64,000 bases of DNA from positions 987,094 through 1,051,093 of the forward strand of contig NZ_JBPZHB010000001.1 in NCBI RefSeq assembly GCF_051857545.1. Reading direction: 5' to 3'. The position numbers and the translations under genes are program-made. This document shows, one piece after another, positions 9,160-17,943 of this stretch. The notes beneath the pieces are model-generated. The model saw only the letters and a list, made by a program, of their open reading frames with translations. It did no database searches and was not told where the DNA came from. Source of the stretch: Larkinella sp051857545. Lineage in GTDB: Bacteria; Bacteroidota; Bacteroidia; Cytophagales; Spirosomataceae. Every line of letters begins with the position of its first letter. Within the stretch, counting starts at the first letter, position 1.

Positions 9160-10332
9160 ATGAGCAATAATTTATACGCCCTGCTCACGGTAGTTGTTTT
9201 ATTCACCGTCGTAATCCAAGCCTGTTCTAAAGACGATCGCAGTACGGCCATTGGTCCTACAGTCAGTACACCTATTCAGCCCGGTTCAACCAGCACTCCA
9301 ATCAGTAACACAATTACTAATGATACAGCTGCGCTTGGCCAGGCACTGTTTTGGGACCCAATTCTGTCAGGCGGTAAAGACGTCGCCTGTGCCACCTGCC
9401 ATCACCCCAACAATGCCTATACTGATGGATTGGACCTGTCACTGGGTCCCAATGCCGTGGGCTATGGACAAAACCGCCGGTTTGTGCGGCCCAATGACGT
9501 GCTCCTGACGAAGCGAAACTCGCAAACCATACTCAATACGGCCTTTAATGGTATGGATGTTAACGGAAAGTATGAGCCGTTGACTGCGCCGATGTTTTGG
9601 GATTCGCGTATTCAAAGTCTGGAGAATCAGGTGATCAGCCCGATCATTGGCTTTGAGGAAATGCGCGGTCATGCCTTTGGTGAAGCCGTAACATTAGACA
9701 GCCTGGTGGCGCGTTTGTCAACGATTGCGGAGTACCGACAACGGTTTCAGACCGTCTTCGGGACCAGCAAAGCCATTACTGCGGCAAACATCAGCATAGC
9801 CATTGCGGCTTTCGAACGTACCTTAATTGCGATGAATTCACCCTTCGACCGCTACCAAAAAGGGGATAAAGCGGCCCTTACTGAACAACAAATTCAGGGA
9901 ATGCAGCTCTTCAAGGACGAAGGCTGTCCTCTTTGCCATTCAGGACCGATGTTTTCCGACTACCAACTGCACGTGATGTCGGTGCCTGATAATACCCAAC
10001 TGGCCAGTTCTGACACGGGTGCTGGGGGAACCTATGCCTTCCGGACTCCCTCGTTGCGAAACGTAGGAATGACAGCTCCGTATATGCACAATGGGGTTTT
10101 TCAGACTCTGCAACAGGTGCTAAAGTTTTATGACGATATCGGCGAGCCAATTTCGCAAAATCCGCATGTGCCAGTGCAGCAATTGGATGTAAAAATACAG
10201 CGAGTTGCCTTGCGCGACTTCGAGCAGGAGCAACTTATTTCATTTCTAAAATCCCTGACAGATCCTAGTTTTAATAAGACTATCCCGGTTCATGTTCCCA
10301 GTGGTCTCAATCCGGGTGGGAACATCCGGTAG
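9160..10332 (+). CDS. Di-heme cytochrome c peroxidase (MauG/CcpA family) lipoprotein
   Basis: The 390-residue protein starts with a lipoprotein signal (VVIQAC, lipidated Cys at 22) and a Ser/Thr/Pro-rich linker to about residue 55. The catalytic part carries two heme c sites: C77-A-T-C80-H81 and, near residue 256, CPLCHSG. The flanking motifs ALGQALFWDPILSGGKDVAC and YAFRTPSLRNVGMTAPYMHNG are diagnostic of bacterial di-heme cytochrome c peroxidases. It would reduce hydrogen peroxide, or oxidise a partner protein, in the periplasm. It stands alone; a TATTTTTG at 9007-9014 could be its promoter but is far upstream. Confidence 0.92.
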   Translation: MSNNLYALLTVVVLFTVVIQACSKDDRSTAIGPTVSTPIQPGSTSTPISNTITNDTAALGQALFWDPILSGGKDVACATCHHPNNAYTDGLDLSLGPNAVGYGQNRRFVRPNDVLLTKRNSQTILNTAFNGMDVNGKYEPLTAPMFWDSRIQSLENQVISPIIGFEEMRGHAFGEAVTLDSLVARLSTIAEYRQRFQTVFGTSKAITAANISIAIAAFERTLIAMNSPFDRYQKGDKAALTEQQIQGMQLFKDEGCPLCHSGPMFSDYQLHVMSVPDNTQLASSDTGAGGTYAFRTPSLRNVGMTAPYMHNGVFQTLQQVLKFYDDIGEPISQNPHVPVQQLDVKIQRVALRDFEQEQLISFLKSLTDPSFNKTIPVHVPSGLNPGGNIR

Positions 10333-10544
10333 CCAATATAGGCCACCTTTGCAGATGACTGCCGTTATCCACCGCCGGGCGGCCCCGTTGAATGCGTCCA
10401 AGCACTGTTAAATGTAACGTTTTTAGCCGATTCATCCCGCAACGACATCCTCCCACTTTAACGACTGTCCGACGTGGATTGCCAGGCACTGACGACTTAT
10501 AGTTAATACACGGATTTACTTGATTATTCTGTATTTCTTTCGGT

Positions 10545-10604
10545 AAAGAAAAAGGGTTAATCAGTTGATTTTGAGGCTTTACGCTCGAAAACTGATTAAC
10601 CCTT
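10545..10604 (-). terminator. Intrinsic terminator of the tRNA-Thr gene
   Basis: A perfect 15-bp inverted repeat (10552-10566 and 10590-10604, loop of 23 nt) lies just downstream of the tRNA on the minus strand and is followed there by a T-rich stretch (TTTTTCTTT). This is a convincing rho-independent terminator for the tRNA transcript. The plus-strand side has no T run. Confidence 0.75.
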
Positions 10605-10616
10605 ATTTGAAAACTG

Positions 10617-10689
<73 letters not shown>

Positions 10690-10719
10690 AAAAACGATTT
10701 TTTACCGTTTTTGTGGGTG

Positions 10720-10727
10720 CAAATATA
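10720..10727 (-). promoter_or_regulatory. -7 promoter box of tRNA-Thr
   Basis: Minus-strand TATATTTG, a full TAnnTTTG match, 30 nt upstream of the tRNA 5' end. No clear -33 TTTG is seen at normal spacing. Confidence 0.5.
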
Positions 10728-10771
10728 GCGGGTTCTTCACAAACCATGCAAGCAAACGCGGCAAAAATGCG

Positions 10772-10779
10772 TAAATTTG
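10772..10779 (+). promoter_or_regulatory. Possible -7 box of the ABC-F gene
   Basis: TAAATTTG matches TAnnTTTG and ends only 5 nt before the ATG at 10785, which would give a leaderless or nearly leaderless mRNA. No TTTG -33 element is present at 17-23 nt spacing, so this could be chance. Confidence 0.3.
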
Positions 10780-10784
10780 CCGGT

Positions 10785-12788
10785 ATGATTTCTCTTACAA
10801 ACCTGTCTTATTATCTCGGAAGCCGGGCGCTCTACGAAAATGCGTCGATGCACATCAAGCCCGGTCAGAAAATTGGTCTCATTGGCCTCAACGGAACCGG
10901 AAAATCGACTCTGCTGCGGTTGATCATGGGTGAATACCAACTCGACGGCGGAAGTATCTCCAAAGCGGGCGATGTAACCATCGGATTTTTGAACCAGGAT
11001 TTGCTTTCCTACCAAACCGATGACTCGATTCTGTCGGTGGCCATGCAGGCTTTTGAACGCCAGAACCACCTGCAAAAACGGATCGACGGACTGCTACACG
11101 AGATGGAAGTCAACTACCGCGACGAACTGATCGACAAACTGGCGCGGGCGCAGGACGAATTTGCGGCCCTGGACGGCTACACGATCCAGTCGAAAGCCGA
11201 AGAAATCCTGGAAGGGCTGGGCTTCTCGACCAACGATCTGGACAAACCGCTGCGGCTGTTTTCCGGGGGCTGGCGGATGCGCGTGATGCTGGCAAAACTG
11301 CTGCTGCAAAAACCGTCGCTGCTCATGCTCGATGAACCGACCAACCACCTGGACTTACCTTCCATTGTCTGGGTTGAAAAATACATTCTGAACTACGAAG
11401 GCGCGGTTATCGTGGTTTCCCACGACCGTGAATTTCTTGATAATGTGGTGGATAGCATTGTGGAAGTCTCAGGTGCCAAGCTGAATTTCTACGCGGGGAA
11501 TTATTCGTTCTACATTGAAGAAAAGGCGCTCCGCAACGAAATTCAACAGGGGGCCTACGAAAATCAGCAGGCTAAAATCCGGCAAACCGAGCGGTTTATC
11601 GAGCGGTTTAAGGCGAAAGCTACCAAAGCCAAGCAGGCCCAGAGCCGGGTGAAAATGCTCGAAAAAATGGATCGGGTCGATGCGGTGATCGATGAAAATG
11701 CCCGCGTCAACTTCCGGTTTAACTTTTCGACGCAACCCGGTCGGCACATTCTGCACCTCGATGAGGTAACGAAAAATTACGACGAGAAAAAAATCCTGAC
11801 GCACACCACCGCCCGACTCGAACGGGGTGATCACGTGGCCCTGATCGGTGCCAATGGGCGAGGGAAATCGACGTTGCTGCGGATTATTGCGGGAACTGAA
11901 CCGACCACGAAGGGCGAACGGCGGCTGGGTCATAATGTCTCGTTCAGCTTCTACGCCCAGCACCAGTTGGAGTCGCTGAACGTGGAAGATAACATGCTGG
12001 AGGAACTGAAATCGGCCAATCCAACCAAATCTGAATCGGAATTACGGACGGTTTTGGGCTGTTTCCTGTTCTCGGGCGACGATGTTTTCAAGAAAATCAA
12101 GGTGCTGTCCGGGGGCGAAAAATCGCGGGTGGCGCTGGCGAAAGTGCTGCTGTCGCAGGCCAACTTCCTGCTGTTGGATGAACCGACAAACCACCTCGAC
12201 ATGCAGTCGGTGAATATTCTGATTCAGGCGCTGGACCAGTACGAAGGTACGTTTGTGGTGGTTTCCCACGACCGGTATTTCGTCTCGCAGATTGCCAACA
12301 AAATCTGGTACATCGAAGACGAGCAGATCAAGGAATACCCCGGCACCTACGACGAATACGAATGGTGGATGGAAGAACGGAAGTCGAATCCGGTCGAGAC
12401 GCCCGCCAGTTCTCCGCAACCGGCTGCGAATTCGAATGGTAAACTGGCCGAAACCGGCAAACCGGCCGATAAGAATGGGCAAAACCGGTCTAACGGTTCT
12501 GCCAACGGCAAGAGTATCGCCAATGACGAAGAGCGCAAGGAATGGCAGCGGGCGTTGAAAAAAGCGACGCAGCAGGCCGAAGATTTTGAGCAGCAGATTG
12601 CCCGGCTGGAAAAACAGAAAAAGCAACTGGAAACCGAAATGGCCGAGCCGAAAGTGGTGGCCGACGGAAAGCTTTTTCAGTCGAAAACCGCTGACTACAA
12701 ACGGGTTGGTACGCAACTCGATTCGTTTCAGGCGCAGTGGGAGGATGTGATGCTGGAAGCGGAAAAATTGGAAAAGAAGCTGGGGTAG
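10785..12788 (+). CDS. ABC-F family ATPase (Uup-like)
   Basis: About 667 residues from the ATG at 10785 (the frame stays open 24 codons upstream, but that would run into the tRNA promoter). Two ABC cassettes in tandem without membrane domains: the first has Walker A GLNGTGKSTLL, an FSGGW signature and LLMLDEPTNHLD; the second GANGRGKSTLL, LSGGEKSR and LLLDEPTNHLD. The ABC-F linker lies between (FKAKATKAKQAQSRVKMLEK). A low-complexity Pro/Asn/Gly linker leads to a C-terminal coiled coil (last 90 residues or so), as in Uup and related ribosome-associated ABC-F proteins. It should act on the ribosome E site or in DNA tolerance like Uup. Its stop codon lies inside the terminator hairpin. Confidence 0.93.
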   Translation: MISLTNLSYYLGSRALYENASMHIKPGQKIGLIGLNGTGKSTLLRLIMGEYQLDGGSISKAGDVTIGFLNQDLLSYQTDDSILSVAMQAFERQNHLQKRIDGLLHEMEVNYRDELIDKLARAQDEFAALDGYTIQSKAEEILEGLGFSTNDLDKPLRLFSGGWRMRVMLAKLLLQKPSLLMLDEPTNHLDLPSIVWVEKYILNYEGAVIVVSHDREFLDNVVDSIVEVSGAKLNFYAGNYSFYIEEKALRNEIQQGAYENQQAKIRQTERFIERFKAKATKAKQAQSRVKMLEKMDRVDAVIDENARVNFRFNFSTQPGRHILHLDEVTKNYDEKKILTHTTARLERGDHVALIGANGRGKSTLLRIIAGTEPTTKGERRLGHNVSFSFYAQHQLESLNVEDNMLEELKSANPTKSESELRTVLGCFLFSGDDVFKKIKVLSGGEKSRVALAKVLLSQANFLLLDEPTNHLDMQSVNILIQALDQYEGTFVVVSHDRYFVSQIANKIWYIEDEQIKEYPGTYDEYEWWMEERKSNPVETPASSPQPAANSNGKLAETGKPADKNGQNRSNGSANGKSIANDEERKEWQRALKKATQQAEDFEQQIARLEKQKKQLETEMAEPKVVADGKLFQSKTADYKRVGTQLDSFQAQWEDVMLEAEKLEKKLG

Positions 12789-12812
12789 GCTCGATACCGC
12801 CCAGCTTCTTTT
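12772..12812 (+). terminator. Terminator overlapping the end of the ABC-F gene
   Basis: A perfect 13-bp stem (12772-12784 with 12800-12812) and a 15-nt loop; the 3' arm itself ends in TTTT followed by G. The 5' arm is part of the last codons of the ABC-F gene and the stop codon is in the loop. It separates the ABC-F transcript from the Septu-like genes that start 32 nt later. Confidence 0.7.
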
Positions 12813-12844
12813 GTACTGTACTTGCACTGACTTAACGAAATCCA

Positions 12845-14545
12845 ATGAGCACGTTACTGGAAATACGGGAGCAAGTGGTAAAGTTCTTACTGGAACGGCA
12901 TTCTCAGGAGAAAGAAGCTGGAAGGGAGTTTTATTTTACAGTTGAAGTTGTTCAAGATACTTCTATACTTTATGAAGAATTAATAGGAAAAGAGTTCATT
13001 AAATTATCATTTTATGGTAATTGGGGCGAGTCTCCAATTACCTACTTGATAATAGACGAGAAAGAACGAATTTTCTTGATAGCTCAGTTCAATAATGCAT
13101 CTGATGAAACAGAAAATTCTGTGTCGCGGAGGCTTGCATTACATTTGTCTGACCAAGTTAGTACCTATCCTGAACTTCATCTGATAGATGGGCATATTAT
13201 AGGTTATTCTTTTGAATTTAGTTTTGAAATTGTTAATTCAACATATTTTAAGGAAAAATTAGATTATTTCCTTGACACAATAAGGCCTGAAATTAATATT
13301 TTTGTTTACCCCCTTAAAATAGATACAAAATATAGTTATTACTTCTTAAACCGCCAGCAGTTTGAAGACTACTTGAAAACAGAACCGTTCTATTCTCCAC
13401 AAGTAATTATCATTAAAAAAAATCTTGCTATAAAATCCTTACGGGTTCAAAATTTCAAAGGAATCAAACAATTGGTAATTGATGATTTACCTGCTTCAAT
13501 GCGATGGATCATCTTGACGGGCGAAAACGGTTTTGGAAAAACGTCAGTTTTGCAAGCGATTGCCGCTGGATTGTATGGTAACAAGGATGAAAGTGGGGCC
13601 GAATTAGTGACCGATAGTTCGTTTATCGGCGTTGAGTACTATGCAAATGACACAGTAGTAGAAACCAATTCGCGTACTCCACGTCTGGATGCTGCTCCCC
13701 TTAAGTTGACCAACGAATTGGCTACTTATGGCTCGTCACGTTTGCAGGTTAGCGCATCTGTAACGAAAGAAATGATTGAACAACAGGCTCCTACAACTTA
13801 TCACTTATTCAATTCAGATGGGCTTCTTCTTAATGTTGAACAATACTTGAAAGATAGTTATTATACCGACAAACCTGCTTTCGATCAGGCCGTTAGTCTA
13901 TTTAAAGAACTACTTCCTGCATTGTTGAATATAGATATTGTAGTAAAAAATAAAATACCAGAGGTTCGATATTTTGAAAAGGATGAAGAAGGGAAATCGT
14001 TAACGGCTGGTTTGTTATTCAGTCAATTAGCATCCGGTTTTAAGAACATCATCGCCATGATTGGCGACTTAATTTATCGGTTGTCTATAAAGCAAAATGT
14101 AGATAACTTTAGTGAGTTGGAAGGAATTGTTATCATTGACGAGCTGGAATTACACCTTCATCCAACCTACCAGAAATTATTACCTGAAGTTCTTTCGAAA
14201 CACTTCCCCCGGATTCAGTTCATTGCTTCTACACATAGCCCAATTCCTTTGCTCGGCGTACCAAAAGATACGGTTTTGTTGCACGTTACCCGAAACGATG
14301 ACAAAGGCATTGAAGTAGATCGGCTGGATGTGGACTTTTCCGTTTTGACACCGAATGCGATTCTGTCGTCCCCAATTTTCGGGTTTAAGGACCTAATTCC
14401 GGATAGCAAAGAACCGGATCGGATGATCCATTCCGAAACTACGTATGATGAAGTGACCGAGAACCGGGAGTTACGGAGTCAAATCAACCAGTTCCTTTCG
14501 CCGGAAAACCAGCAGGAATTACTGAAGCTTATTAAAGAGAAATAG
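12845..14545 (+). CDS. Septu-like (PtuA-type) AAA/ABC ATPase with extra N-terminal domain
   Basis: This 566-residue protein is an overcoming-lysogenization-defect/SMC-like ATPase. The core starts near 194 (AIKSLRVQNFKGIKQLVI), with Walker A GENGFGKTS (226-234), an ABC-signature-like LASGFKN (395-401), Walker B GIVIIDELELHLHP (427-440, catalytic E433) and the switch histidine in FIASTHSPIPLL (459-470). Residues 1-190 form a separate alpha/beta domain that I cannot assign. One nucleotide separates it from an HNH nuclease gene, the order and pairing of PtuA-PtuB in Septu antiphage systems and of the effectors of Ec78-type retrons; no reverse transcriptase is seen. The gene is much richer in A+T than its neighbours, suggesting transfer. 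The PtuA assignment rests on architecture and context. Confidence 0.8.
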   Translation: MSTLLEIREQVVKFLLERHSQEKEAGREFYFTVEVVQDTSILYEELIGKEFIKLSFYGNWGESPITYLIIDEKERIFLIAQFNNASDETENSVSRRLALHLSDQVSTYPELHLIDGHIIGYSFEFSFEIVNSTYFKEKLDYFLDTIRPEINIFVYPLKIDTKYSYYFLNRQQFEDYLKTEPFYSPQVIIIKKNLAIKSLRVQNFKGIKQLVIDDLPASMRWIILTGENGFGKTSVLQAIAAGLYGNKDESGAELVTDSSFIGVEYYANDTVVETNSRTPRLDAAPLKLTNELATYGSSRLQVSASVTKEMIEQQAPTTYHLFNSDGLLLNVEQYLKDSYYTDKPAFDQAVSLFKELLPALLNIDIVVKNKIPEVRYFEKDEEGKSLTAGLLFSQLASGFKNIIAMIGDLIYRLSIKQNVDNFSELEGIVIIDELELHLHPTYQKLLPEVLSKHFPRIQFIASTHSPIPLLGVPKDTVLLHVTRNDDKGIEVDRLDVDFSVLTPNAILSSPIFGFKDLIPDSKEPDRMIHSETTYDEVTENRELRSQINQFLSPENQQELLKLIKEK

Positions 14546-14546
14546 A

Positions 14547-15479
14547 ATGCGTCTGGTGCGGAAAAATCTGGATGACAAACCAGCCATTCTTACGGATCAA
14601 CGTACGCTGGACTTGCTGGAAAAGCTGAGCCGGGAAGCCGATCCGCTGCAAATTTCAGAAAGTTATTATCAAGACGTTTACAAAGACGCAGATGGCAGAA
14701 TCCAATCACGGGTTCGGGATAAACTCAATGAGTACTATTTTCAAAAGTGCGCTTATTGTGAAACGTATTGTAAGGCTGAAATTGAACATTACCGACCGAA
14801 GAAAGCTGTAAAAGGTGAAGTGAATGGCTATTACTGGTTGTGTTATGAATGGTCGAACCTGGTTCCTTCGTGCCATGACTGCAATACGGCAGGTGGAAAA
14901 GGCAACCAATTTCCCGTATCGGGAATACGGGTTTCAAAACCGTCTTTTGGAACAGACGGAAAATTAAACAAGGCTAAATCTCTCGCTCATTCTGACGAAT
15001 TAAGTGGCGAAAAACCATACCTGTTGCACCCGGAAATTGATGAACCACTTGAATTTCTGGGAGTAATTATAGACCCGAGCGGTGAAGGATTACGATTAAC
15101 AGGCATTGATGGAGTCCATCAACGAGGAGAACAAACGATTCGAATATGCAATCTGAACCGAAAAGATCTGAAATTAAAACGGTTACAGATCGTAGACGAT
15201 TTCATCAATAGCATCAACGCGATGTTTGCGCTTTTAGTGGAAAATGTTTTGTCTCCTGAAAAGTTACGGGATGCCTTACAGATTTGCTTTCGTCAAATGG
15301 ATGCGAACAAAGTCAACTCTACTTTTGAACATACTTTGCTACGTCGGTTTGTGATGCTGAACGCGGTCAATTTCAATACCGTAATTTTGCCCCGACTGGA
15401 ATCAGGACAACGCGTTATTGTTCAGGAAGCTTTTAATGAATATTACTTATCTCGTCCTGCCATCGATCAGGTCGAATAA
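14547..15479 (+). CDS. Septu-like (PtuB-type) HNH endonuclease
   Basis: The 310-residue protein has an HNH/zinc-finger nuclease core at about 66-125: Cys pair C68-A-Y-C71, then E80-H81-Y-R-P-K, then WSNLVPSCHDCNTAGGKGNQ with C109 and C112 completing the metal site. This is the layout of the TIGR02646-type HNH proteins, which include PtuB of Septu and of retron Ec78 effectors. The C-terminal 170 residues are mostly helical and probably bind the ATPase. It would cut nucleic acid when the ATPase partner senses infection. The start lies one nucleotide after the stop of that partner. Family well supported, defence role inferred from known Septu systems. Confidence 0.82.
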   Translation: MRLVRKNLDDKPAILTDQRTLDLLEKLSREADPLQISESYYQDVYKDADGRIQSRVRDKLNEYYFQKCAYCETYCKAEIEHYRPKKAVKGEVNGYYWLCYEWSNLVPSCHDCNTAGGKGNQFPVSGIRVSKPSFGTDGKLNKAKSLAHSDELSGEKPYLLHPEIDEPLEFLGVIIDPSGEGLRLTGIDGVHQRGEQTIRICNLNRKDLKLKRLQIVDDFINSINAMFALLVENVLSPEKLRDALQICFRQMDANKVNSTFEHTLLRRFVMLNAVNFNTVILPRLESGQRVIVQEAFNEYYLSRPAIDQVE

Positions 15480-15531
15480 AATCAGAAAAAATGCTGGTGT
15501 AAGACACTTCATTTTGTAAGAAAGCTCCAAC

Positions 15532-16455
15532 TCAAAGAAGGCCTGAATTGGAGGGCGTTTTGACCGATTCCGGAACCGGGATGAGTTGCCGAACCGATTG
15601 CCGGATGTTCTTGCAGATCGTTTCGGCGGGCAAATCGTTCGCATCTGTCCCAAACGGGTCTTCAATTTCTTCGGCAATGACCTCCAGACTGGCCAGAACG
15701 TAGAAGATGAACACGACAAACGGGACGACGAAGTAATGCAGGCTGAAAACGTAGCCCAACGGGAGCGTGATGCAATAAATGAAGATGAATTTTTTTAGAA
15801 ACGAGCTGTAGGAAAACGGAATCGGTGTTTTGTTGATCCGTTCGCAGGAGCCACAGATGTCCATCAGACTTTGTAATTCGCCATTCAAAAACAGCAAATG
15901 TTCCGGTAAAAAGACGCCCTTTCGCTGAAGTTCATAGACTTTGCGGGTAAGAGCCGCCGAAATTTGGGAAGGAATGTGCTCGTGCCGGTTCAGTGCAGAT
16001 AAGGGAAACAGCGAACATTCCGTAAATTCTTTTTCGACAAAATGCGCCCGCAGGTGGTTTTTCATCGCGTAGGCAAAGTTGGGGATCATCACGCGAAAAA
16101 AGTCCCGCTCATCGGTGGCCGCCTGATCCAATAGGGGTTCCAGTTTCAGGGCCAGATTGCGGCTGTTGTTGGTGAGCGCCCCCCACATCCGGCGCCCTTC
16201 CCACCAGCGGTCATAGGCGGTGTTGGTCCTGAAAACCAGCAACATCGAAATAACAAAGCCCAGAAGTGAGTGCATCACCGAAATGTGCCTCAAATCCGAA
16301 TTGTCTTTCATATTAAAGACGTAGAGGAGAATGAAGGCCACCAAAAAAGAATAGAGCGTCATCAGGCCTAAAAAGGGCATCAGCTTGCGGACGGTGTCGG
16401 CTTTGGGGAAATTAATCAGAAACCGGACCCACTCTTTTGTATCGTAATTGACCAT
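15532..16455 (-). CDS. Bestrophin-family ion channel
   Basis: The 307-residue membrane protein matches the bacterial bestrophin (UPF0187/YneE-like) family: MVNYDTKEWVRFLINFPKAD at the start, transmembrane helices near 25-50 and 55-75, the motif FRTNTAYDRWWEGRRMWGAL (about 78-97), a helix pair near 210-250 and the acidic EEIEDPFGTDANDLP segment (about 262-276), the family's Ca-clasp-like region. It would form a pentameric anion or cation channel in the inner membrane. It converges on the HNH gene with 52 nt between the stops. No functional link with the Septu-like pair is claimed. Confidence 0.92.
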   Translation of the reverse strand: MVNYDTKEWVRFLINFPKADTVRKLMPFLGLMTLYSFLVAFILLYVFNMKDNSDLRHISVMHSLLGFVISMLLVFRTNTAYDRWWEGRRMWGALTNNSRNLALKLEPLLDQAATDERDFFRVMIPNFAYAMKNHLRAHFVEKEFTECSLFPLSALNRHEHIPSQISAALTRKVYELQRKGVFLPEHLLFLNGELQSLMDICGSCERINKTPIPFSYSSFLKKFIFIYCITLPLGYVFSLHYFVVPFVVFIFYVLASLEVIAEEIEDPFGTDANDLPAETICKNIRQSVRQLIPVPESVKTPSNSGLL

Positions 16456-16483
16456 CTTCGCCTGAGTTACATCTTGCTGAGTT

Positions 16484-16491
16484 CAAAAATA
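16484..16491 (-). promoter_or_regulatory. -7 promoter box of the bestrophin gene
   Basis: Minus-strand TATTTTTG, a full match to TAnnTTTG, 28 nt upstream of the ATG. The -33 element is not recognisable. Confidence 0.45.
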
Positions 16492-16563
16492 CATCCTGAA
16501 ATGTTTTTTATACTGCCTTTCCCTAAAATTTCGTTCCTACCTATACCGATTTATCTATTCTAA

Positions 16564-17880
16564 ATGCTTTCATTTTTCCGACTTTTCCTGCTCCTACATT
16601 GCATCACGCTGGTTCAGGCTTCCGCCCAAAATCTGCCGACCGACGATCGGATTGTCGATCCAGCCATCAAAACCGTGCTGCTGTATCCGGTACTCGGCAA
16701 CGATCCAACCGATCCGGCGCAAACGCTCAATCCACCCATCATCGATCAATCCGTCGAGACGCAGCTCATGCTGGAATTTGACGATCTGACGGCTACCTTT
16801 CGCCCGTTTCGCGCCAAATTCGTGCATTGCAACGCCGACTGGCAACGGTCGATTCTGAATGACATCGAGTTTACGTACGAATACAACGACTATCCCATTC
16901 AGGATTATCAGATTTCGCAGAACACCAAAATACCGTATTACCACTACCGGTTTCCGGTGCCGAAGGTCAAATTGCCGGGGAATTACGTGTTGGTGGTCTA
17001 TAACGAGCGGAATCCGAACCAGATTTTTTTCAGCCGCCGGTTCAGTACCTACCTCAACCGCGTGGGCGTGTCCGCCACAGCACAGTTTGCCAACGATCCG
17101 CAGTTTCGCTTTACCGACCAGCAGATCAATTTCGAAATCAGTTACCGGGGCTATCCGCTCATTTCGCCCCAGGACGACCTGAAAATTGTCATTCGCCAGA
17201 ATTTTCGTGACGACCGTGTGATCACGGGCCTGCGGCCGACCAACGTCCGGGCGTTCGACAACCTGCTGGAATACCGGCTTTTCGATCTGAAAAACACGTT
17301 TCCGGGTGGGAACGAGTACCGGTATTTCGACACCCGAACGGTTTTGTCGCGTGGCAATTACATCGAACGGATCGATCGCCGGGAAGACCGCAACACGGTT
17401 TTTGTGAACGCCGACGGCATTCGAAGTGTGGGCGCGTATGTTCAAACCGACGATTTTAACGGACAATACGTGATCGATCACCTCGAAACCCGCATTGGAG
17501 CCACGCAGGCCGACTACATCACGACGGTTTTTACGCTGCGCATGGATGAGGTTCCGAATGCCGAATTGTTCGTGAACAGTGCGTTCAATTTCTGGCATTT
17601 AGACGATCTCAACCGGATGAGCTACGTGCCGGATTTACGCGCCTACCGGGCCGATATTCAACTGAAGCAAGGTGTTTATAACTATAATTATTCCGTGAAA
17701 GGCATTCCTCCGCCCGTGTCGCGCTCCGGGATGAACCTCACGGGCAACGAAACCCTGATCGAGGGGAATTACTCGGACACGGAAAACGACTACGAAATTC
17801 TGGTCTACCACCGCCCCCCGGCGTCGCGGGCCGATCAGTTGGTGGGCTATCGACGGATTGGCTACAACAAGCGGAAGTAG
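16564..17880 (+). CDS. Type IX secretion system plug protein (DUF5103)
   Basis: The 438-residue protein has a signal peptide (MLSFFRLFLLLHCITLVQAS) and then the DUF5103 domain: the N-terminal half binds strands such as IKTVLLYPVLGNDP and ETQLMLEFDDLTA, with the family motif FVHCNADWQRSIL-DIEFTYEYNDYPIQDY (about 85-120). The C-terminal part has the EYRYFDTRTVLSRGNYIERI and NDYEILVYHRPP regions. Members plug the lateral gate of the giant type IX translocon in Bacteroidota, preventing leakage when it is idle. Its presence implies that the host has type IX secretion. It converges on ychF with a hairpin between. Confidence 0.85.
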   Translation: MLSFFRLFLLLHCITLVQASAQNLPTDDRIVDPAIKTVLLYPVLGNDPTDPAQTLNPPIIDQSVETQLMLEFDDLTATFRPFRAKFVHCNADWQRSILNDIEFTYEYNDYPIQDYQISQNTKIPYYHYRFPVPKVKLPGNYVLVVYNERNPNQIFFSRRFSTYLNRVGVSATAQFANDPQFRFTDQQINFEISYRGYPLISPQDDLKIVIRQNFRDDRVITGLRPTNVRAFDNLLEYRLFDLKNTFPGGNEYRYFDTRTVLSRGNYIERIDRREDRNTVFVNADGIRSVGAYVQTDDFNGQYVIDHLETRIGATQADYITTVFTLRMDEVPNAELFVNSAFNFWHLDDLNRMSYVPDLRAYRADIQLKQGVYNYNYSVKGIPPPVSRSGMNLTGNETLIEGNYSDTENDYEILVYHRPPASRADQLVGYRRIGYNKRK

Positions 17881-17907
17881 CAGCAGGCATCAAGCGGAGA
17901 TTGTATA

Positions 17908-17939
17908 GGAGAAGAGCGGGATTTGGCCCGCTCTTCTCC
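17908..17939. terminator. Bidirectional terminator hairpin
   Basis: A perfect 13-bp stem (17908-17920 with 17927-17939) and a 6-nt loop lie between the convergent stops of the DUF5103 gene and ychF. There is no long T run on either side, so strength is unclear, but position and stem length fit shared termination. Confidence 0.65.
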
Positions 17940-17943
17940 TTCG

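Noticed and set aside
12845..15479. Retron of the Ec78 type
   Set aside because: The ATPase and HNH effectors fit, but no reverse transcriptase gene or msr/msd-like inverted repeat lies beside them.
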